Shown here piece after piece: positions 32,415 through 41,564 of a DNA stretch of 64,000 bases. Under the pieces are notes generated by a model. That model was given only the letters and a program-made list of their open reading frames with translations, did not search any database and was not told the origin of the DNA. How positions within the stretch are numbered: position 1 is the first letter of the stretch; every line of letters begins with the position of its first letter. Position numbers and translations under genes: made by a program. Source of the DNA: Verrucomicrobiaceae bacterium (GTDB lineage Bacteria; Verrucomicrobiota; Verrucomicrobiia; Verrucomicrobiales; Verrucomicrobiaceae); the NCBI GenBank assembly GCA_021151605.1, contig JAGKWZ010000004.1, forward strand, positions 1 through 64,000, written 5' to 3'.

Positions 32415-33509
32415 ATGACCCTCACGCTTCCCAAGTGGTTCGATCTTCACACGCACTTCCGCCAAGGCCCGGCGATGGCTTCCTATATCCAGGCGCATCT
32501 CGACATGGACTGTGCAGGCGCTTTGGCGATGCCAAACACGCAGCCGCCTGTGTCGCGGGTCTCGGGTGCGGCACAAAGCGATGGCTGGAGCATCGAGAGC
32601 TACTCGGCAGACTTGCGGTCGGCAGGTGCGGCGGGTTTTGAGCAGCTCATCGTGCCGCTGTACCTCACACGGCAGACCACGGCGGCGATGATCCACGAAG
32701 GGGCGGCCTCAGGCTTGCTGCGCGCATGCAAATACTACCCACCTCATGGCACGACGAACGCCGAGCATGGCATGCCAATGGATGATCTCATTGGCGGCGA
32801 GGTGCTGCGGGCGATGGAGGAGTGCGGCATCGTGCTCTGCATTCACGGCGAGCAACATGCACTCAGCGGACCGGATTACATCGACGCGCAGCAGAATGCG
32901 GAGACGAGGTTCTACTCCGAGCGTATGCCGCGCCTCCTCGCAGCACATCCGAAACTGCGCATCGTGTGCGAGCACATCACCACACGCACAGCGGCGGAGT
33001 TTGTGACCTCAGCGCCGGAGCACGTCGGGGCAACGATCACGCCGCAGCATCTGCTCTACACTCTGGGGCATTTGATTCAGGGGCTGAAATATCATCTCTA
33101 CTGCCTGCCCATCGTGAAGTTTCAGGATGATCGCGCCGCATTGCATGCGGCGGTGTCAAAAGCAGGTCAAACGAAGTTCTTCGCTGGCACCGACAGCGCT
33201 CCCCACACCACCAAGGCAACGGCCTGCGGCTGTGCGGCAGGTTGCTTCACTGGCGGCTGTGCGCCGCAGCTTTACGCGATGGCGTTTGAAGACGCGGGTG
33301 TCGATCTGGCCACGGAGGACGGCCAGGCGTTGTTTGAGCGCTTCCTGAGCCTGAACGGCACGGCCTTCTATGGCTTCCCCGCCTCGAAACAGACGTTTCA
33401 GATGGAAAAGGCTCCATCAAGCTCCGCGCTCCTCGAGACGCCCGCTGGCAGTATCACGCCGTTGCCGCTGGGCATGGGCCTTGAGATGACCTGGCGGATC
33501 ATCGGGTAA
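32415..33509 (+). CDS. pyrC: Dihydroorotase, class II (PyrC)
   Basis: A 364-residue zinc amidohydrolase of pyrimidine biosynthesis, interconverting carbamoyl-aspartate and dihydroorotate in the cytoplasm. The first metal site is DLHTHFRQG (residues 9-17). The carbamylated bridging Lys is in CKYYPPHGTTNAEHG (about 102-116). The metal histidines are in IHGEQH and VCEHITT, and the catalytic Asp in GTDSAPH. The length fits the short, homodimeric E. coli type, not the long dihydroorotases fused or associated with aspartate carbamoyltransferase. Confidence 0.93.
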   Translation: MTLTLPKWFDLHTHFRQGPAMASYIQAHLDMDCAGALAMPNTQPPVSRVSGAAQSDGWSIESYSADLRSAGAAGFEQLIVPLYLTRQTTAAMIHEGAASGLLRACKYYPPHGTTNAEHGMPMDDLIGGEVLRAMEECGIVLCIHGEQHALSGPDYIDAQQNAETRFYSERMPRLLAAHPKLRIVCEHITTRTAAEFVTSAPEHVGATITPQHLLYTLGHLIQGLKYHLYCLPIVKFQDDRAALHAAVSKAGQTKFFAGTDSAPHTTKATACGCAAGCFTGGCAPQLYAMAFEDAGVDLATEDGQALFERFLSLNGTAFYGFPASKQTFQMEKAPSSSALLETPAGSITPLPLGMGLEMTWRIIG

Positions 33510-33566
33510 GTGAGTTGCTAGCCCGCTGCTCTGAGTGCGTTCATTCATCTGATACAGCCTTCCCTC

Positions 33567-34679
33567 ATGAAGATTCCATCCCCGATCCACCTTGTCGTCC
33601 TTTCGCTCCTTGCGGCCTCTATTTGGCAGACTCATGCCGCTGATCAGGCGCTGCCACGCAGCACGCCAGAGGCACAGGGGATTTCGTCGGCGGCGATCCG
33701 TGACTTTATCGAAACAGCGGACAAGGAGATCCACACGCTGCATAGCTTCATGCTGGTGAGACATGGGCAGGTGGTCGCAGAAGCGTGGTGGAAGCCCGAG
33801 TCGGCGGACAAAAATCATGTCATGTGGTCGCTAAGCAAGAGCTTCACCTCGACAGCCGTCGGGCTGGCGGCTGAGGAAGGAAAGCTAAGCCTGGAAGATC
33901 CCGTTTTGAAATTCTTCCAAGACGAGTCCCCTGCAGCACCTAGCGAAAACCTGAAGGCGATGCGTGTCCGCGACCTGCTTTCGATGAGCGGTGGGCATGA
34001 TGTGGAGCCGAAGTTTAACTTCACAAATGGCCCTTCGGTGAAGGGCTTCCTGGCACATCCAGTGGTTCATAAACCGGGCACTTGGTTTCGCTACAACACA
34101 CCTGGCAGCTACATGCTTTCCGCCATCGTCACAAAGGCCACAGGCAAGACGGTGCTCGAGTATTTGAAGCCCCGGCTGTTTGAGCCGCTCGGCATTGAGA
34201 ACCCAGAGTGGAGCACATCTGCGGAGGGCTACAGCCTGGGTGGTTACGGGCTGTTCATCCGCACGGAAGACATCGCTAAATTCGGCCAGCTTTATTTGCA
34301 AAAAGGCAAGTGGCACGGCCAACAGCTATTACCGGAAAAGTGGGTCGAGCAGGCCACCGCAAAGCATGTGGAAAACAGCCAGGCTCCGAGCGCCAAAACC
34401 ATAGACTGGCAGCAGGGGTACGGCTTTCAATTCTGGCGCTGCCAGCACAATGCTTATCGTGGTGATGGCCGTGACGGACAAATTTGCCTCGTCATACCTG
34501 AACACGACGCCGTGGTCGCCATCACCGCGCAGACGGGCCAGATGCAGACTGAGCTGGACCTTGTCTGGAGCAAGCTCTTGCCTGCCTTCCGCACAGAGCC
34601 TCTGGCCGCCGCCCCAGCCGAAAATGAAAAGCTCAATCAGGCGGCGGCAAACCTCTCGGCCCATCCCGCCAAGAAGTAG
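33567..34679 (+). CDS. Secreted serine hydrolase (beta-lactamase/class C-like family)
   Basis: A 370-residue protein with a signal peptide (about 1-24, cleavage near HAADQ). The SxxK catalytic pair is Ser88-Lys91 in WSLSKSFTS, and Tyr176-Asn177 in FRYNTPGSYML stands for the YxN motif. The third motif (H/K-T-G) is replaced by a YRGDGRDGQ segment, as in many family VIII-type esterases or peptidases. It probably acts in the periplasm as an esterase or D-amino peptidase; antibiotic hydrolysis cannot be inferred. Confidence 0.85.
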   Translation: MKIPSPIHLVVLSLLAASIWQTHAADQALPRSTPEAQGISSAAIRDFIETADKEIHTLHSFMLVRHGQVVAEAWWKPESADKNHVMWSLSKSFTSTAVGLAAEEGKLSLEDPVLKFFQDESPAAPSENLKAMRVRDLLSMSGGHDVEPKFNFTNGPSVKGFLAHPVVHKPGTWFRYNTPGSYMLSAIVTKATGKTVLEYLKPRLFEPLGIENPEWSTSAEGYSLGGYGLFIRTEDIAKFGQLYLQKGKWHGQQLLPEKWVEQATAKHVENSQAPSAKTIDWQQGYGFQFWRCQHNAYRGDGRDGQICLVIPEHDAVVAITAQTGQMQTELDLVWSKLLPAFRTEPLAAAPAENEKLNQAAANLSAHPAKK

Positions 34680-34732
34680 CTAGCAGCCGAGGACCACAGA
34701 CCTGGAGAAGCGACCATGGATGGATGGGTGCA

Positions 34733-37700
34733 TCACGGATGAGTGATCGCCTCATCGAGGTTTAGCACCGCACGGCAAACTGCAATCCACAGCGCTTCAC
34801 CATCGAGTTTTTCGGCACGATGTTTGGCGAGGAAGGTTTTGAGCATGGTCAGTTCGTCGGATCCGGGAGGACGGGTGAGGCAGCGGCGGAAGGTGTTGGT
34901 GAGGCGGGAGTCGTCGTCCTGGCTCTCAGCGATGACATTCCTGGCCATGGCCGCCGCAGCTTCCATGAACATCTGGTCGTTGAGGAGCGTGAGAGCTTGC
35001 AGAGGGCTGTTGGAGACATCGCGCTTGGCGAGGCAAGCTTCTCCGGTGGGCGCGTCGAAGGTGGTTGCCATGGCGAAGGGCGCAGTGCGCTTGATGAAGG
35101 TGTAGAGGCTGCGGCGGTAGCGGTCTTCTCCCTCGCTGGTCTTCCACTCAAATTTGCCGTAGGTGCCCTCGGAGGTGATGCTGGCAGGCTGCGGCGGATA
35201 CACGCCGGGGCCACCCATTTTCGGAGACAAAACACCTGCGGCTTTTAGCGCGGCATCGCGGATGATTTCGGCATCAAGGCGGAACCGTGCACCGCGACCG
35301 AGCATGATGTTTTCGGGGTCCGCTTGTAGTTCGGGCTTTAGCCCGTCTGAACGGCCTGAAGGCCGAACTACGAGCGAGCTCGCTTGCCGGTAGGTCTGCG
35401 ACATCACGATCAGCTTGTGCAGCTTCTTCAGGCTCCAGCCTTGCTTCACGAACTCGACGGCGAGCCAGTCGAGAAGCTCAGGGTGGCTCGGCGGCTCACT
35501 TTGATAGCCAAAATCCTCCAGCGACTTCACGAGGCCGCGACCGAAGAAGGCCTGCCACTGGCGGTTCACCGTCACGCGGGCGGTGAGCGGGTTTTCGGGG
35601 CTGAAAAGCCACTTCGCGAAGGTCAGGCGGTTCGCGGGTGCGCTCTTCGGCAGTGAAGGTAGAAAGGCGGGCACGGCGGGAGGCACGGTTTCCTTCGGCT
35701 GGAGGTATTCACCGCGATGGTAGCGATTCGTGGGGCGCGGATTCGAGGCGGGACGCTCGCTCATGACCAGTGTAGGCTGACCTCGTGGCAAGTTCCTCCG
35801 CAGGGCAGCAAGTTGCGCTGCGGCTTGTTTCATTTCGGGTGCTGTTTCGAGAAAACGACGCAGGAGAATTCGCTGTTCGTGAGCCGCTAAAGCTTTGGCT
35901 GACTCGGGAGTGCCTATGCTCGGCTGATTCCCTTCAAATCTCCGCGCGAGGGTATTCTCGACATCAGCGGGATGCCCAGTAGCTGAGGCATGATTGCTGG
36001 TCGTCACAGAAAGGCGGAAGTGGCCGAGCGGGCAGGCGAAGTGCTTTTCGAAAAGCATCTTCAAATCGAAGCCATTCGTCAGATCGACGGGCTTCTCGAA
36101 ATGAAACACGGCAGCGTGAGACTGGCCGTAGCCGCCGAGCACCTGCCAGCCGCTACTCATCTCGCCATCGAGCGAAGCCATGGCGTTGTTGGTCTTTTTG
36201 GCAGCGGCTTTGCGGGCAGCCTTCTTCGTCGGCTTCGCGGCGGTGGCAGCGTCATTGACCTTATCCTCCTCTTCCTCGTTGGTGGCTTCGGCTCTCGTGA
36301 TTTTCACAGGCTGACCGTTTTGCGTGGCCTTTAACTCGCTAAGGAAGAAGCCGCCGATGGGGCCTTCATAATAAGTCAGGCCTGGTCCATCGTTCGGCAG
36401 GCTGGGATGGCTGGCGACCTCGAGTTTGAGGGCGGTGACGCCTTTGATCGGCGCTTTGAAGCTCAAATCATAGACATCGCTCTTCGAGATGTCGCCACTG
36501 CCGAGGATGAAGCCGTCGGGCTGCTCCTGCAGATGCGGCATGGTGGTCTTCATGGCCGTGGGGAGGATGATTTGCCAAGTCGAAGCCGCCTTTGATTCCT
36601 CGGCGATCCAGTTGGCAAACCGACTCTCCATCGCCGCAGTTCCACCGGGGAACTTCGATGGCAATGCCCGCTCCAGTTGCTCTATTTTGACCACGTTCGC
36701 ATCCTGCTGAGCTTTGATCTCCGGCGTCGGGATGTAATAGGTCGGCTCGTCGGCGTTATTCAGCAGCGCCATGACGCTGTAATAGTCGGTGTGCAGGATG
36801 GGATCGTATTTGTGCGTGTGGCACTGGCAGCAGTTCAGCGTGAGCCCCATCCAGGCCGTGCCGGTGACGCCGACGCGGTCCACCATGGCGTAAAAGCGAT
36901 ATTCGTTCGGATCAATGCCGCCTTCTTCGTTCAGCATCGTGTTCCGATGAAAGCCTGTGGCAATGATGTCCTCCGGCGTGGCATTGGGCAGCATGTCCCC
37001 GGCGAGCTGCTTAATGCTAAACTGGTCAAACGGCATGTCGTCGTTCAGCGCCTTCACCACCCAATCGCGATACGGCCAGATCTGACGCGGGCGATCCTTC
37101 TCAAATCCGTTGGTGTCGGCGTAGCGGGCGAGGTCGAGCCAGCGACGCGCCCAACGCTCGCCGTAGTGTTTCGAGTTCAAAAGAGAGTCCACGAGCTTCC
37201 CATAAGCATTGGGCGCTTTGTCATTCACAAAGGCATCCGCTTCCGCAGGCGTGGGCGGCAGACCAATGAGATCGAGATACACACGGCGCACGAGCGTGTA
37301 GCGATCCGCCTCGGGGGATGATTTCATGCCTTCCCTTTCGAGCCTCTCACGAATGAAGTGATCGATGCTGGCTTTTGCATCGGTGGCTTTGGGCGACGAA
37401 TAGGCCCAGTGCGCCTCATACTTCGCTCCCTCGGCGATCCAGGCTTTGAGCGTGGCTTTGTCCTTTTCGGACAGGACTTTTTTCGTGTGCGGCGGCGGCA
37501 TGACCTCGTCCTCGTCAGTGGCGAGAATTCGTTTCACGACCTCACTGGCATCCGGCTTGCCGGGGACGATGGCGATCTCGCCGGACTTGCCTTTGCCGTA
37601 GGCAGAGTCGCTCAAATCGAGGCGAAGCTTGCCTTTGCGTCCGTGGTCGTCCATGCCGTGGCATGTAAAGCACTGCTGCGCCAGCACAGGGCGCACGTCG

Positions 37701-37762
37701 CGATTAAAATCGACGGCCTGGGCAGACGCAGTGAGGAGCAAAAGAAAAAAGGGGCGTTTCAT
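34733..37762 (-). CDS. PSCyt1-DUF1549-DUF1553 (PSD1-type) secreted protein, full form
   Basis: A 1009-residue protein with a signal peptide (1-16) and a PSCyt1 cytochrome c domain (CFTCH at 31-35, MPPPHTKK as the distal Met region). The DUF1549 domain follows (about 130-340, with HYGERWARRWLDLARYADTN and a second CxxCH, CCQCHTHK). A variable central beta region contains a Lys/Ala stretch (KPTKKAARKAAAKK), and DUF1553 (about 720-1000) ends the protein. The palindromic element 35324-35375 is translated near residues 796-813. It likely acts with the DUF1501 protein at 30772-32046. Function unknown; two heme motifs suggest electron transfer. Confidence 0.92.
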   Translation of the reverse strand: MKRPFFLLLLTASAQAVDFNRDVRPVLAQQCFTCHGMDDHGRKGKLRLDLSDSAYGKGKSGEIAIVPGKPDASEVVKRILATDEDEVMPPPHTKKVLSEKDKATLKAWIAEGAKYEAHWAYSSPKATDAKASIDHFIRERLEREGMKSSPEADRYTLVRRVYLDLIGLPPTPAEADAFVNDKAPNAYGKLVDSLLNSKHYGERWARRWLDLARYADTNGFEKDRPRQIWPYRDWVVKALNDDMPFDQFSIKQLAGDMLPNATPEDIIATGFHRNTMLNEEGGIDPNEYRFYAMVDRVGVTGTAWMGLTLNCCQCHTHKYDPILHTDYYSVMALLNNADEPTYYIPTPEIKAQQDANVVKIEQLERALPSKFPGGTAAMESRFANWIAEESKAASTWQIILPTAMKTTMPHLQEQPDGFILGSGDISKSDVYDLSFKAPIKGVTALKLEVASHPSLPNDGPGLTYYEGPIGGFFLSELKATQNGQPVKITRAEATNEEEEDKVNDAATAAKPTKKAARKAAAKKTNNAMASLDGEMSSGWQVLGGYGQSHAAVFHFEKPVDLTNGFDLKMLFEKHFACPLGHFRLSVTTSNHASATGHPADVENTLARRFEGNQPSIGTPESAKALAAHEQRILLRRFLETAPEMKQAAAQLAALRRNLPRGQPTLVMSERPASNPRPTNRYHRGEYLQPKETVPPAVPAFLPSLPKSAPANRLTFAKWLFSPENPLTARVTVNRQWQAFFGRGLVKSLEDFGYQSEPPSHPELLDWLAVEFVKQGWSLKKLHKLIVMSQTYRQASSLVVRPSGRSDGLKPELQADPENIMLGRGARFRLDAEIIRDAALKAAGVLSPKMGGPGVYPPQPASITSEGTYGKFEWKTSEGEDRYRRSLYTFIKRTAPFAMATTFDAPTGEACLAKRDVSNSPLQALTLLNDQMFMEAAAAMARNVIAESQDDDSRLTNTFRRCLTRPPGSDELTMLKTFLAKHRAEKLDGEALWIAVCRAVLNLDEAITHP
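35324..35375 (-). repeat. In-frame palindromic element within a second PSD1 gene
   Basis: Two perfect hairpins, CGGGCT/AGCCCG (35332-35345) and CGGCCT/AGGCCG (35352-35365 region), enclosed by outer arms GTAGTTCGG and CCGAACTAC (35326-35334, 35363-35371). Translated as LVVR...LKPELQ in the gene, like the element at 6612-6672. Confidence 0.8.
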
Positions 37763-37935
37763 CTCTTCTCATAACGCCCCAAATTTGTCTTTTTCGCGAC
37801 AGGAACCTCTGGGCCGAGAAACTGGACAAATCCAAGGCACGAAATGCCAAACCAGGGAAGCAGGGCACAGTCTTGCGGCTTTTACTTGATGATTTGCAAG
37901 CATTTTGGCTAAGCCTCGTTCTCATGCTCCCCGTC

Positions 37936-38619
37936 ATGAAATTCGCCACAGCCAAACTTCTTCCACTGATCCTATTCTGCGCCACATGCAGTCACGCTGG
38001 GCCTGCCACCCCTCGTCCTAAACCCGAGCGATTTGCGGATGAGATTGCGGTCTTTGCCAAGCAGGAGCCAGAGAAGGGCGGCATCGTATTCACCGGTAGC
38101 TCCAGCATTCGCCGATGGATCACGCTGAAAGAGGACTTCCCTGGCCTGCCAGTATTGAATCGTGGCTTCGGCGGCAGTGTGGCCAATGACTTGATTGCCT
38201 ATGCGGATACGGTCGTCCTCCGCCATCAGCCCAAAATCCTTGTTACCTACACAGGCAGTAATGACCTGAATGCCAAGCTAAGTGTGAAGGAAGCTTTCGA
38301 GGACTATACAAGATTCCTGAACCTAGTTCATCAGCGCTTGCCGAACACTCGAGTGATCGTCACCTCCGTAAAGATCGCCCTGAAGCGCCTCACCCAGATC
38401 CCAAAGGTGCATGAACTGAATCAAAAACTCGCCAACTGGGCCAGTGGTAAAGACTGGGTGCGTTATGTGGACAGCACCAGCTACCTCGCCGATTCGAAAG
38501 GCAAGCCCATCCGCGAATACTATGTCGATGACCTCCTCCACCTCAGCCCGGCGGGCTATGCGAAATGGAAGGAAATCCTGACGCCCGTGCTGAAGGAAGA
38601 GTGGGCCAAGGTAAACTGA
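37936..38619 (+). CDS. Secreted SGNH/GDSL-family hydrolase
   Basis: A 227-residue protein starting MKFATAKLLPLILFCATCSHAG, a signal peptide (ATG codons at 37924 and 37873 give longer, less likely forms). The SGNH blocks are present: GSSSI (nucleophile Ser), GFGGS (Gly), TGSNDL (Asn) and DLLHLSPAGY (catalytic Asp/His). It is probably a periplasmic or outer-surface esterase such as a carbohydrate acetyl-esterase; substrate unknown. It is convergent with ppnP. Confidence 0.85.
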   Translation: MKFATAKLLPLILFCATCSHAGPATPRPKPERFADEIAVFAKQEPEKGGIVFTGSSSIRRWITLKEDFPGLPVLNRGFGGSVANDLIAYADTVVLRHQPKILVTYTGSNDLNAKLSVKEAFEDYTRFLNLVHQRLPNTRVIVTSVKIALKRLTQIPKVHELNQKLANWASGKDWVRYVDSTSYLADSKGKPIREYYVDDLLHLSPAGYAKWKEILTPVLKEEWAKVN

Positions 38620-38639
38620 GGGTGAGCCGGTCTAGAGGT

Positions 38640-38692
38640 CGTCAAGATGGTCAAAAGGCGACCCGTTGGCCCCCCTTTGACCCATCTTGACG
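38640..38692. terminator. Bidirectional hairpin between convergent SGNH hydrolase and ppnP
   Basis: Long imperfect inverted repeat: CGTCAAGATGG-TCAAAAGG (from 38640) pairs with CCTTTGACCCATCTTGACG (ending 38692). It lies in the 80-base gap between the two convergent stops. No T tract, but length and position fit a shared terminator. Confidence 0.6.
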
Positions 38693-38699
38693 TTACCGA

Positions 38700-39029
38700 T
38701 TAATCAATAAACGAGCAGATATATTCACAGATTCCCTCTGCCACGGTGATGTCGAAGCCCGACTTCGCAGGCACATCAAAGTATTGCCCACCTGTGTAGG
38801 CCGTTGTTGCCTCGCTGCCATCCAGTTTCACCTCACAGGCACCTGCCACGATCTCCATCCGCTCTGCCTTGTCCGTGCCGAAGTGATAGCTGCCGGGATA
38901 GATCAGACCCAGGGTCTTCTTGCTGCTGTCAGCAAAAAGGATGCTGTGGCTGACCACCTTGCCATCAAAATAGACATTGGCTTTGGTGATGGCGGTGACG
39001 TTCTCGAATTGGGATGGAATAGCGGACAT
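38700..39029 (-). CDS. ppnP: Pyrimidine/purine nucleoside phosphorylase (PpnP/YaiE family)
   Basis: A 109-residue single-domain cupin-like protein starting MSAIPSQFENVTAI. Family features are ANVYFDGKVVSHSILF, GLIYPGSYHFGTDKAERMEI (about 41-60) and GGQYFDVPAKSGFDI (about 80-94), matching the E. coli YaiE layout with a longer N-terminus. It cleaves nucleosides with phosphate in the cytoplasm. The frame extends much further upstream, but that part is antisense to the FKBP gene and was rejected. Confidence 0.88.
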   Translation of the reverse strand: MSAIPSQFENVTAITKANVYFDGKVVSHSILFADSSKKTLGLIYPGSYHFGTDKAERMEIVAGACEVKLDGSEATTAYTGGQYFDVPAKSGFDITVAEGICEYICSFID

Positions 39030-39146
39030 AAGGGCGCGCATGGTGGCAAGACCCAGCGCCTGCTCAAGCCCGTTTCTGAGCCCGTATAACTGCCAGTTTC
39101 TTCGGTTGACCATTTCATACTTCACCCTGAGTCTCGCCGCCCGTTT

Positions 39147-39881
39147 ATGAAATTTAAATCCTGCCTCGTCATCGCTGCCCTTGCAGCCTCCACCACCCTG
39201 AACGCCCAAGAAGCCGTGAAACCTGCCGCCGCCGCCCCTGCCGCCCAGCCTGACATGGAAAAAGTCAGCTACTTCATCGGCCGCCAGATCGGTGGTAACT
39301 TCAAGCAGCAGAAAGTGGACATCAATGTCGATACCTTCGCCGCAGCCATCCGTGACGTCGTCGCAGGTAAGGAATCCAAATATCCCCAGGCTGAACTCGA
39401 AGCCGCCATGGGCGTCTTCGAAAAATACATGCAGAGCCGCATGGCCGAAATCCAGGCTGAGATGGCCAAGGAAGCCGCTGCCAAGTCCGTCGAAGCCAAG
39501 GCAGCCGGAGCCAAGTTCCTCGCTGACAACGCCAAGCGCGAAGGCGTGAAAACCACCGCCAGCGGTCTCCAGTATGAAATCATCAAGCCTGGCGACGGTG
39601 CCAAGCCCGTCCCGACTGACAAAGTGAACGTCCACTACCACGGCACCCTCACCAGCGGCAAAGTCTTCGATAGCTCCGTGCAGCGCGGTGAGCCCATCAC
39701 CTTCGGCGTCCAGGAAGTCATCAAAGGCTGGACCGAAGGCCTCCAGCTCATGTCCGTCGGCTCGAAGTTCAAGTTCTTCATCCCTTCCGACCTCGCTTAT
39801 GGTGACAGCGGTGCAGGTGCTGACATTGGCCCAGGCGAGACCCTCATTTTCGAAGTCGAGCTTCTGAAGATCGAGAAGTAA
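39147..39881 (+). CDS. FKBP-type peptidyl-prolyl isomerase (FkpA/Mip-like), exported
   Basis: A 244-residue protein with a signal peptide (1-20, cleavage near LNAQEA), an Ala/Pro linker and a helical dimerisation domain of the Mip/FkpA type (about 35-135, VSYFIGRQIGGNFKQQKVDI start). The C-terminal FKBP domain (about 145-244) has VHYHGTLTSGKVFDSS, IKGWTEGLQLMSVGSK and the IPSDLAYGD loop. It assists folding in the periplasm. It is followed by a strong terminator. Confidence 0.93.
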   Translation: MKFKSCLVIAALAASTTLNAQEAVKPAAAAPAAQPDMEKVSYFIGRQIGGNFKQQKVDINVDTFAAAIRDVVAGKESKYPQAELEAAMGVFEKYMQSRMAEIQAEMAKEAAAKSVEAKAAGAKFLADNAKREGVKTTASGLQYEIIKPGDGAKPVPTDKVNVHYHGTLTSGKVFDSSVQRGEPITFGVQEVIKGWTEGLQLMSVGSKFKFFIPSDLAYGDSGAGADIGPGETLIFEVELLKIEK

Positions 39882-39903
39882 TCTATCTCACCACGCTTCC
39901 CCC

Positions 39904-39940
39904 AAACGGCTGCCAGGCGACTGGCAGCCGTTTTGATTTT
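39904..39940 (+). terminator. Rho-independent terminator after the FKBP gene
   Basis: Stem CGGCTGCCAG / CTGGCAGCCG (39907-39916 and 39921-39930) with a four-base loop, flanked by AAA and TTTT and followed by GATTTT. Confidence 0.92.
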
Positions 39941-39978
39941 CCGCAAGCTCCCGCAGCTCTCCCCGTTACCAACAACCC

Positions 39979-41556
39979 ATGAAGTCCCTCCTGTCTCTTT
40001 TGACCTTCCTGTCCTTTGCTTCTGCGCTCTGCGCGGCGGATCGGCCCAACATCCTCTTCCTCTTCTGCGATGACCTCGCCAGCCAGGTCATCAGTTCGTA
40101 TGGAGAAAAGCGGAAGTTGCTGGAGACACCTGGGATCGACCGCATCGCCAAAGAAGGCATCCGCTTCAATCGCTGCCTCGTCACAAACTCCATCTGCGGG
40201 CCCATGCGTGCCGTCATCCAGACGGGCAAGTACTCCCACCAAAACGGCTTCTACAATAACAGCAACAGCACCTTTGATAGCAGCCAGCAGACATTTCCGA
40301 AGCTGCTGCAAAAGGCAGGTTACACGAATGCGGTCATCGGCAAATGGCACCTCATGTCCGATCCCGTGGGCTACGACTACTGGAACGTGCTGCCCGGCCA
40401 GGGCGCATATTACAACCCCGCCATGATCGAAAACGGCAAGAACGTGAAGCATGAAGGCTACGTGACCGACATCGTCACCGATCTTGGCCTGGAATGGCTG
40501 AAGAATCGCGACAAGTCGAAGCCCTTCATGCTCATGCTCCAGCACAAGGCCCCGCATCGCGAGTGGGAGCCGCCGATCCGCCACCTGGGGCATGACAACG
40601 ACCGCGTCTATGAAGAGCCAGCGACCTTGTTTGATACCTTCGAAGGCCGCAGCAAAGCCGTGAGCGACCACGACATGGGTATCGACCGCACCTTCACCGA
40701 GCGCGACGCGAAGCTCGTGACTCCTGGCAACCTCACGCCTGATCAGCGGAAGTATTGGAACGAGTATTATGAGCCCCGGAATGCCAAGTTCCGCGAAGCC
40801 AACCTCACGGGCAAAGAACTCATCAAGTGGCGCTACCAGCGCTACATGCACGACTACACCGCCTGCGTGAAGGCCGTGGATGAGAACATCAAGCGCACGC
40901 TCGACTACCTGGACAAGGAAGGCCTAGCTGAAAACACCGTCGTCATCCTCAGCAGCGACCAGGGCTTTTACCTCGGCGAGCACGGCTGGTTTGATAAGCG
41001 CTGGATCTTCGAGGAGTCCCTCAGTACGCCCTTCCTCGTCCGCTGGCCCGGCGTGGCGAAGCCTGGCACCACGAACAACAAAATCGTCTCCCTCCTCGAC
41101 CTCGCGCAGACCTTCCTCGACATCGCCGGCGAGCCTCAGCCGAGCGACATGCAGGGCCGCAGCCTCGTCCCGCTTTTCAAAGGCGAAGACCCTGCCGACT
41201 GGCGCAAATCCTTCTACTACCACTATTACGAGTTCCCCGTGCCACACCGCGTCCGCCCGCACTACGGTGTGATCACAGATCGCTACAAGCTCGTCAACTA
41301 CTACAAGCCCGACGTCGATGACTGGGATCTGCTCGACCGCCAAACCGACCCGCTCGAAACCAAGAACTTCTACGCCGACCCAGCCTACGCTGACACGGTC
41401 AAGGAACTCAAAGCCGAACTGGCCCGCCTCCAGACGGAGGTCAAAGAAGTCATCCCACCACCACGCTTCACCCACGGGAATAAAGCCTTTGATGGTGAGC
41501 CCGAATCTGAGCAGCCAAAGAAAGGTAAAGGCAAAGGGAAGAAGAAAGCCGAATAA
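39979..41556 (+). CDS. Exported formylglycine-dependent sulfatase
   Basis: A 525-residue sulfatase with a signal peptide (1-20). Metal-binding LFCDD (28-32) is followed by the CxPxR sulfatase signature as Cys73-G-P-M-R, the Cys being converted to formylglycine by a maturase encoded elsewhere. Further family motifs are IGKWHL and the SSDQGFYLGEHGWFDK block. The length and pattern fit the S1 sulfatases acting on sulfated polysaccharides such as carrageenan, fucoidan or glycosaminoglycans; substrate not assignable. The C-terminal tail is Lys/Gly-rich (KKGKGKGKKKAE). It lies 8 bases upstream of a second sulfatase. Confidence 0.92.
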   Translation: MKSLLSLLTFLSFASALCAADRPNILFLFCDDLASQVISSYGEKRKLLETPGIDRIAKEGIRFNRCLVTNSICGPMRAVIQTGKYSHQNGFYNNSNSTFDSSQQTFPKLLQKAGYTNAVIGKWHLMSDPVGYDYWNVLPGQGAYYNPAMIENGKNVKHEGYVTDIVTDLGLEWLKNRDKSKPFMLMLQHKAPHREWEPPIRHLGHDNDRVYEEPATLFDTFEGRSKAVSDHDMGIDRTFTERDAKLVTPGNLTPDQRKYWNEYYEPRNAKFREANLTGKELIKWRYQRYMHDYTACVKAVDENIKRTLDYLDKEGLAENTVVILSSDQGFYLGEHGWFDKRWIFEESLSTPFLVRWPGVAKPGTTNNKIVSLLDLAQTFLDIAGEPQPSDMQGRSLVPLFKGEDPADWRKSFYYHYYEFPVPHRVRPHYGVITDRYKLVNYYKPDVDDWDLLDRQTDPLETKNFYADPAYADTVKELKAELARLQTEVKEVIPPPRFTHGNKAFDGEPESEQPKKGKGKGKKKAE

Positions 41557-41564
41557 CCACCGCC

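Noticed and set aside
39030..39641. N-terminal extension of ppnP by about 200 codons
   Set aside because: The extension is antisense to the FKBP gene and Gly/Phe-rich without homology; the ATG at 39029 gives a normal single-domain protein.
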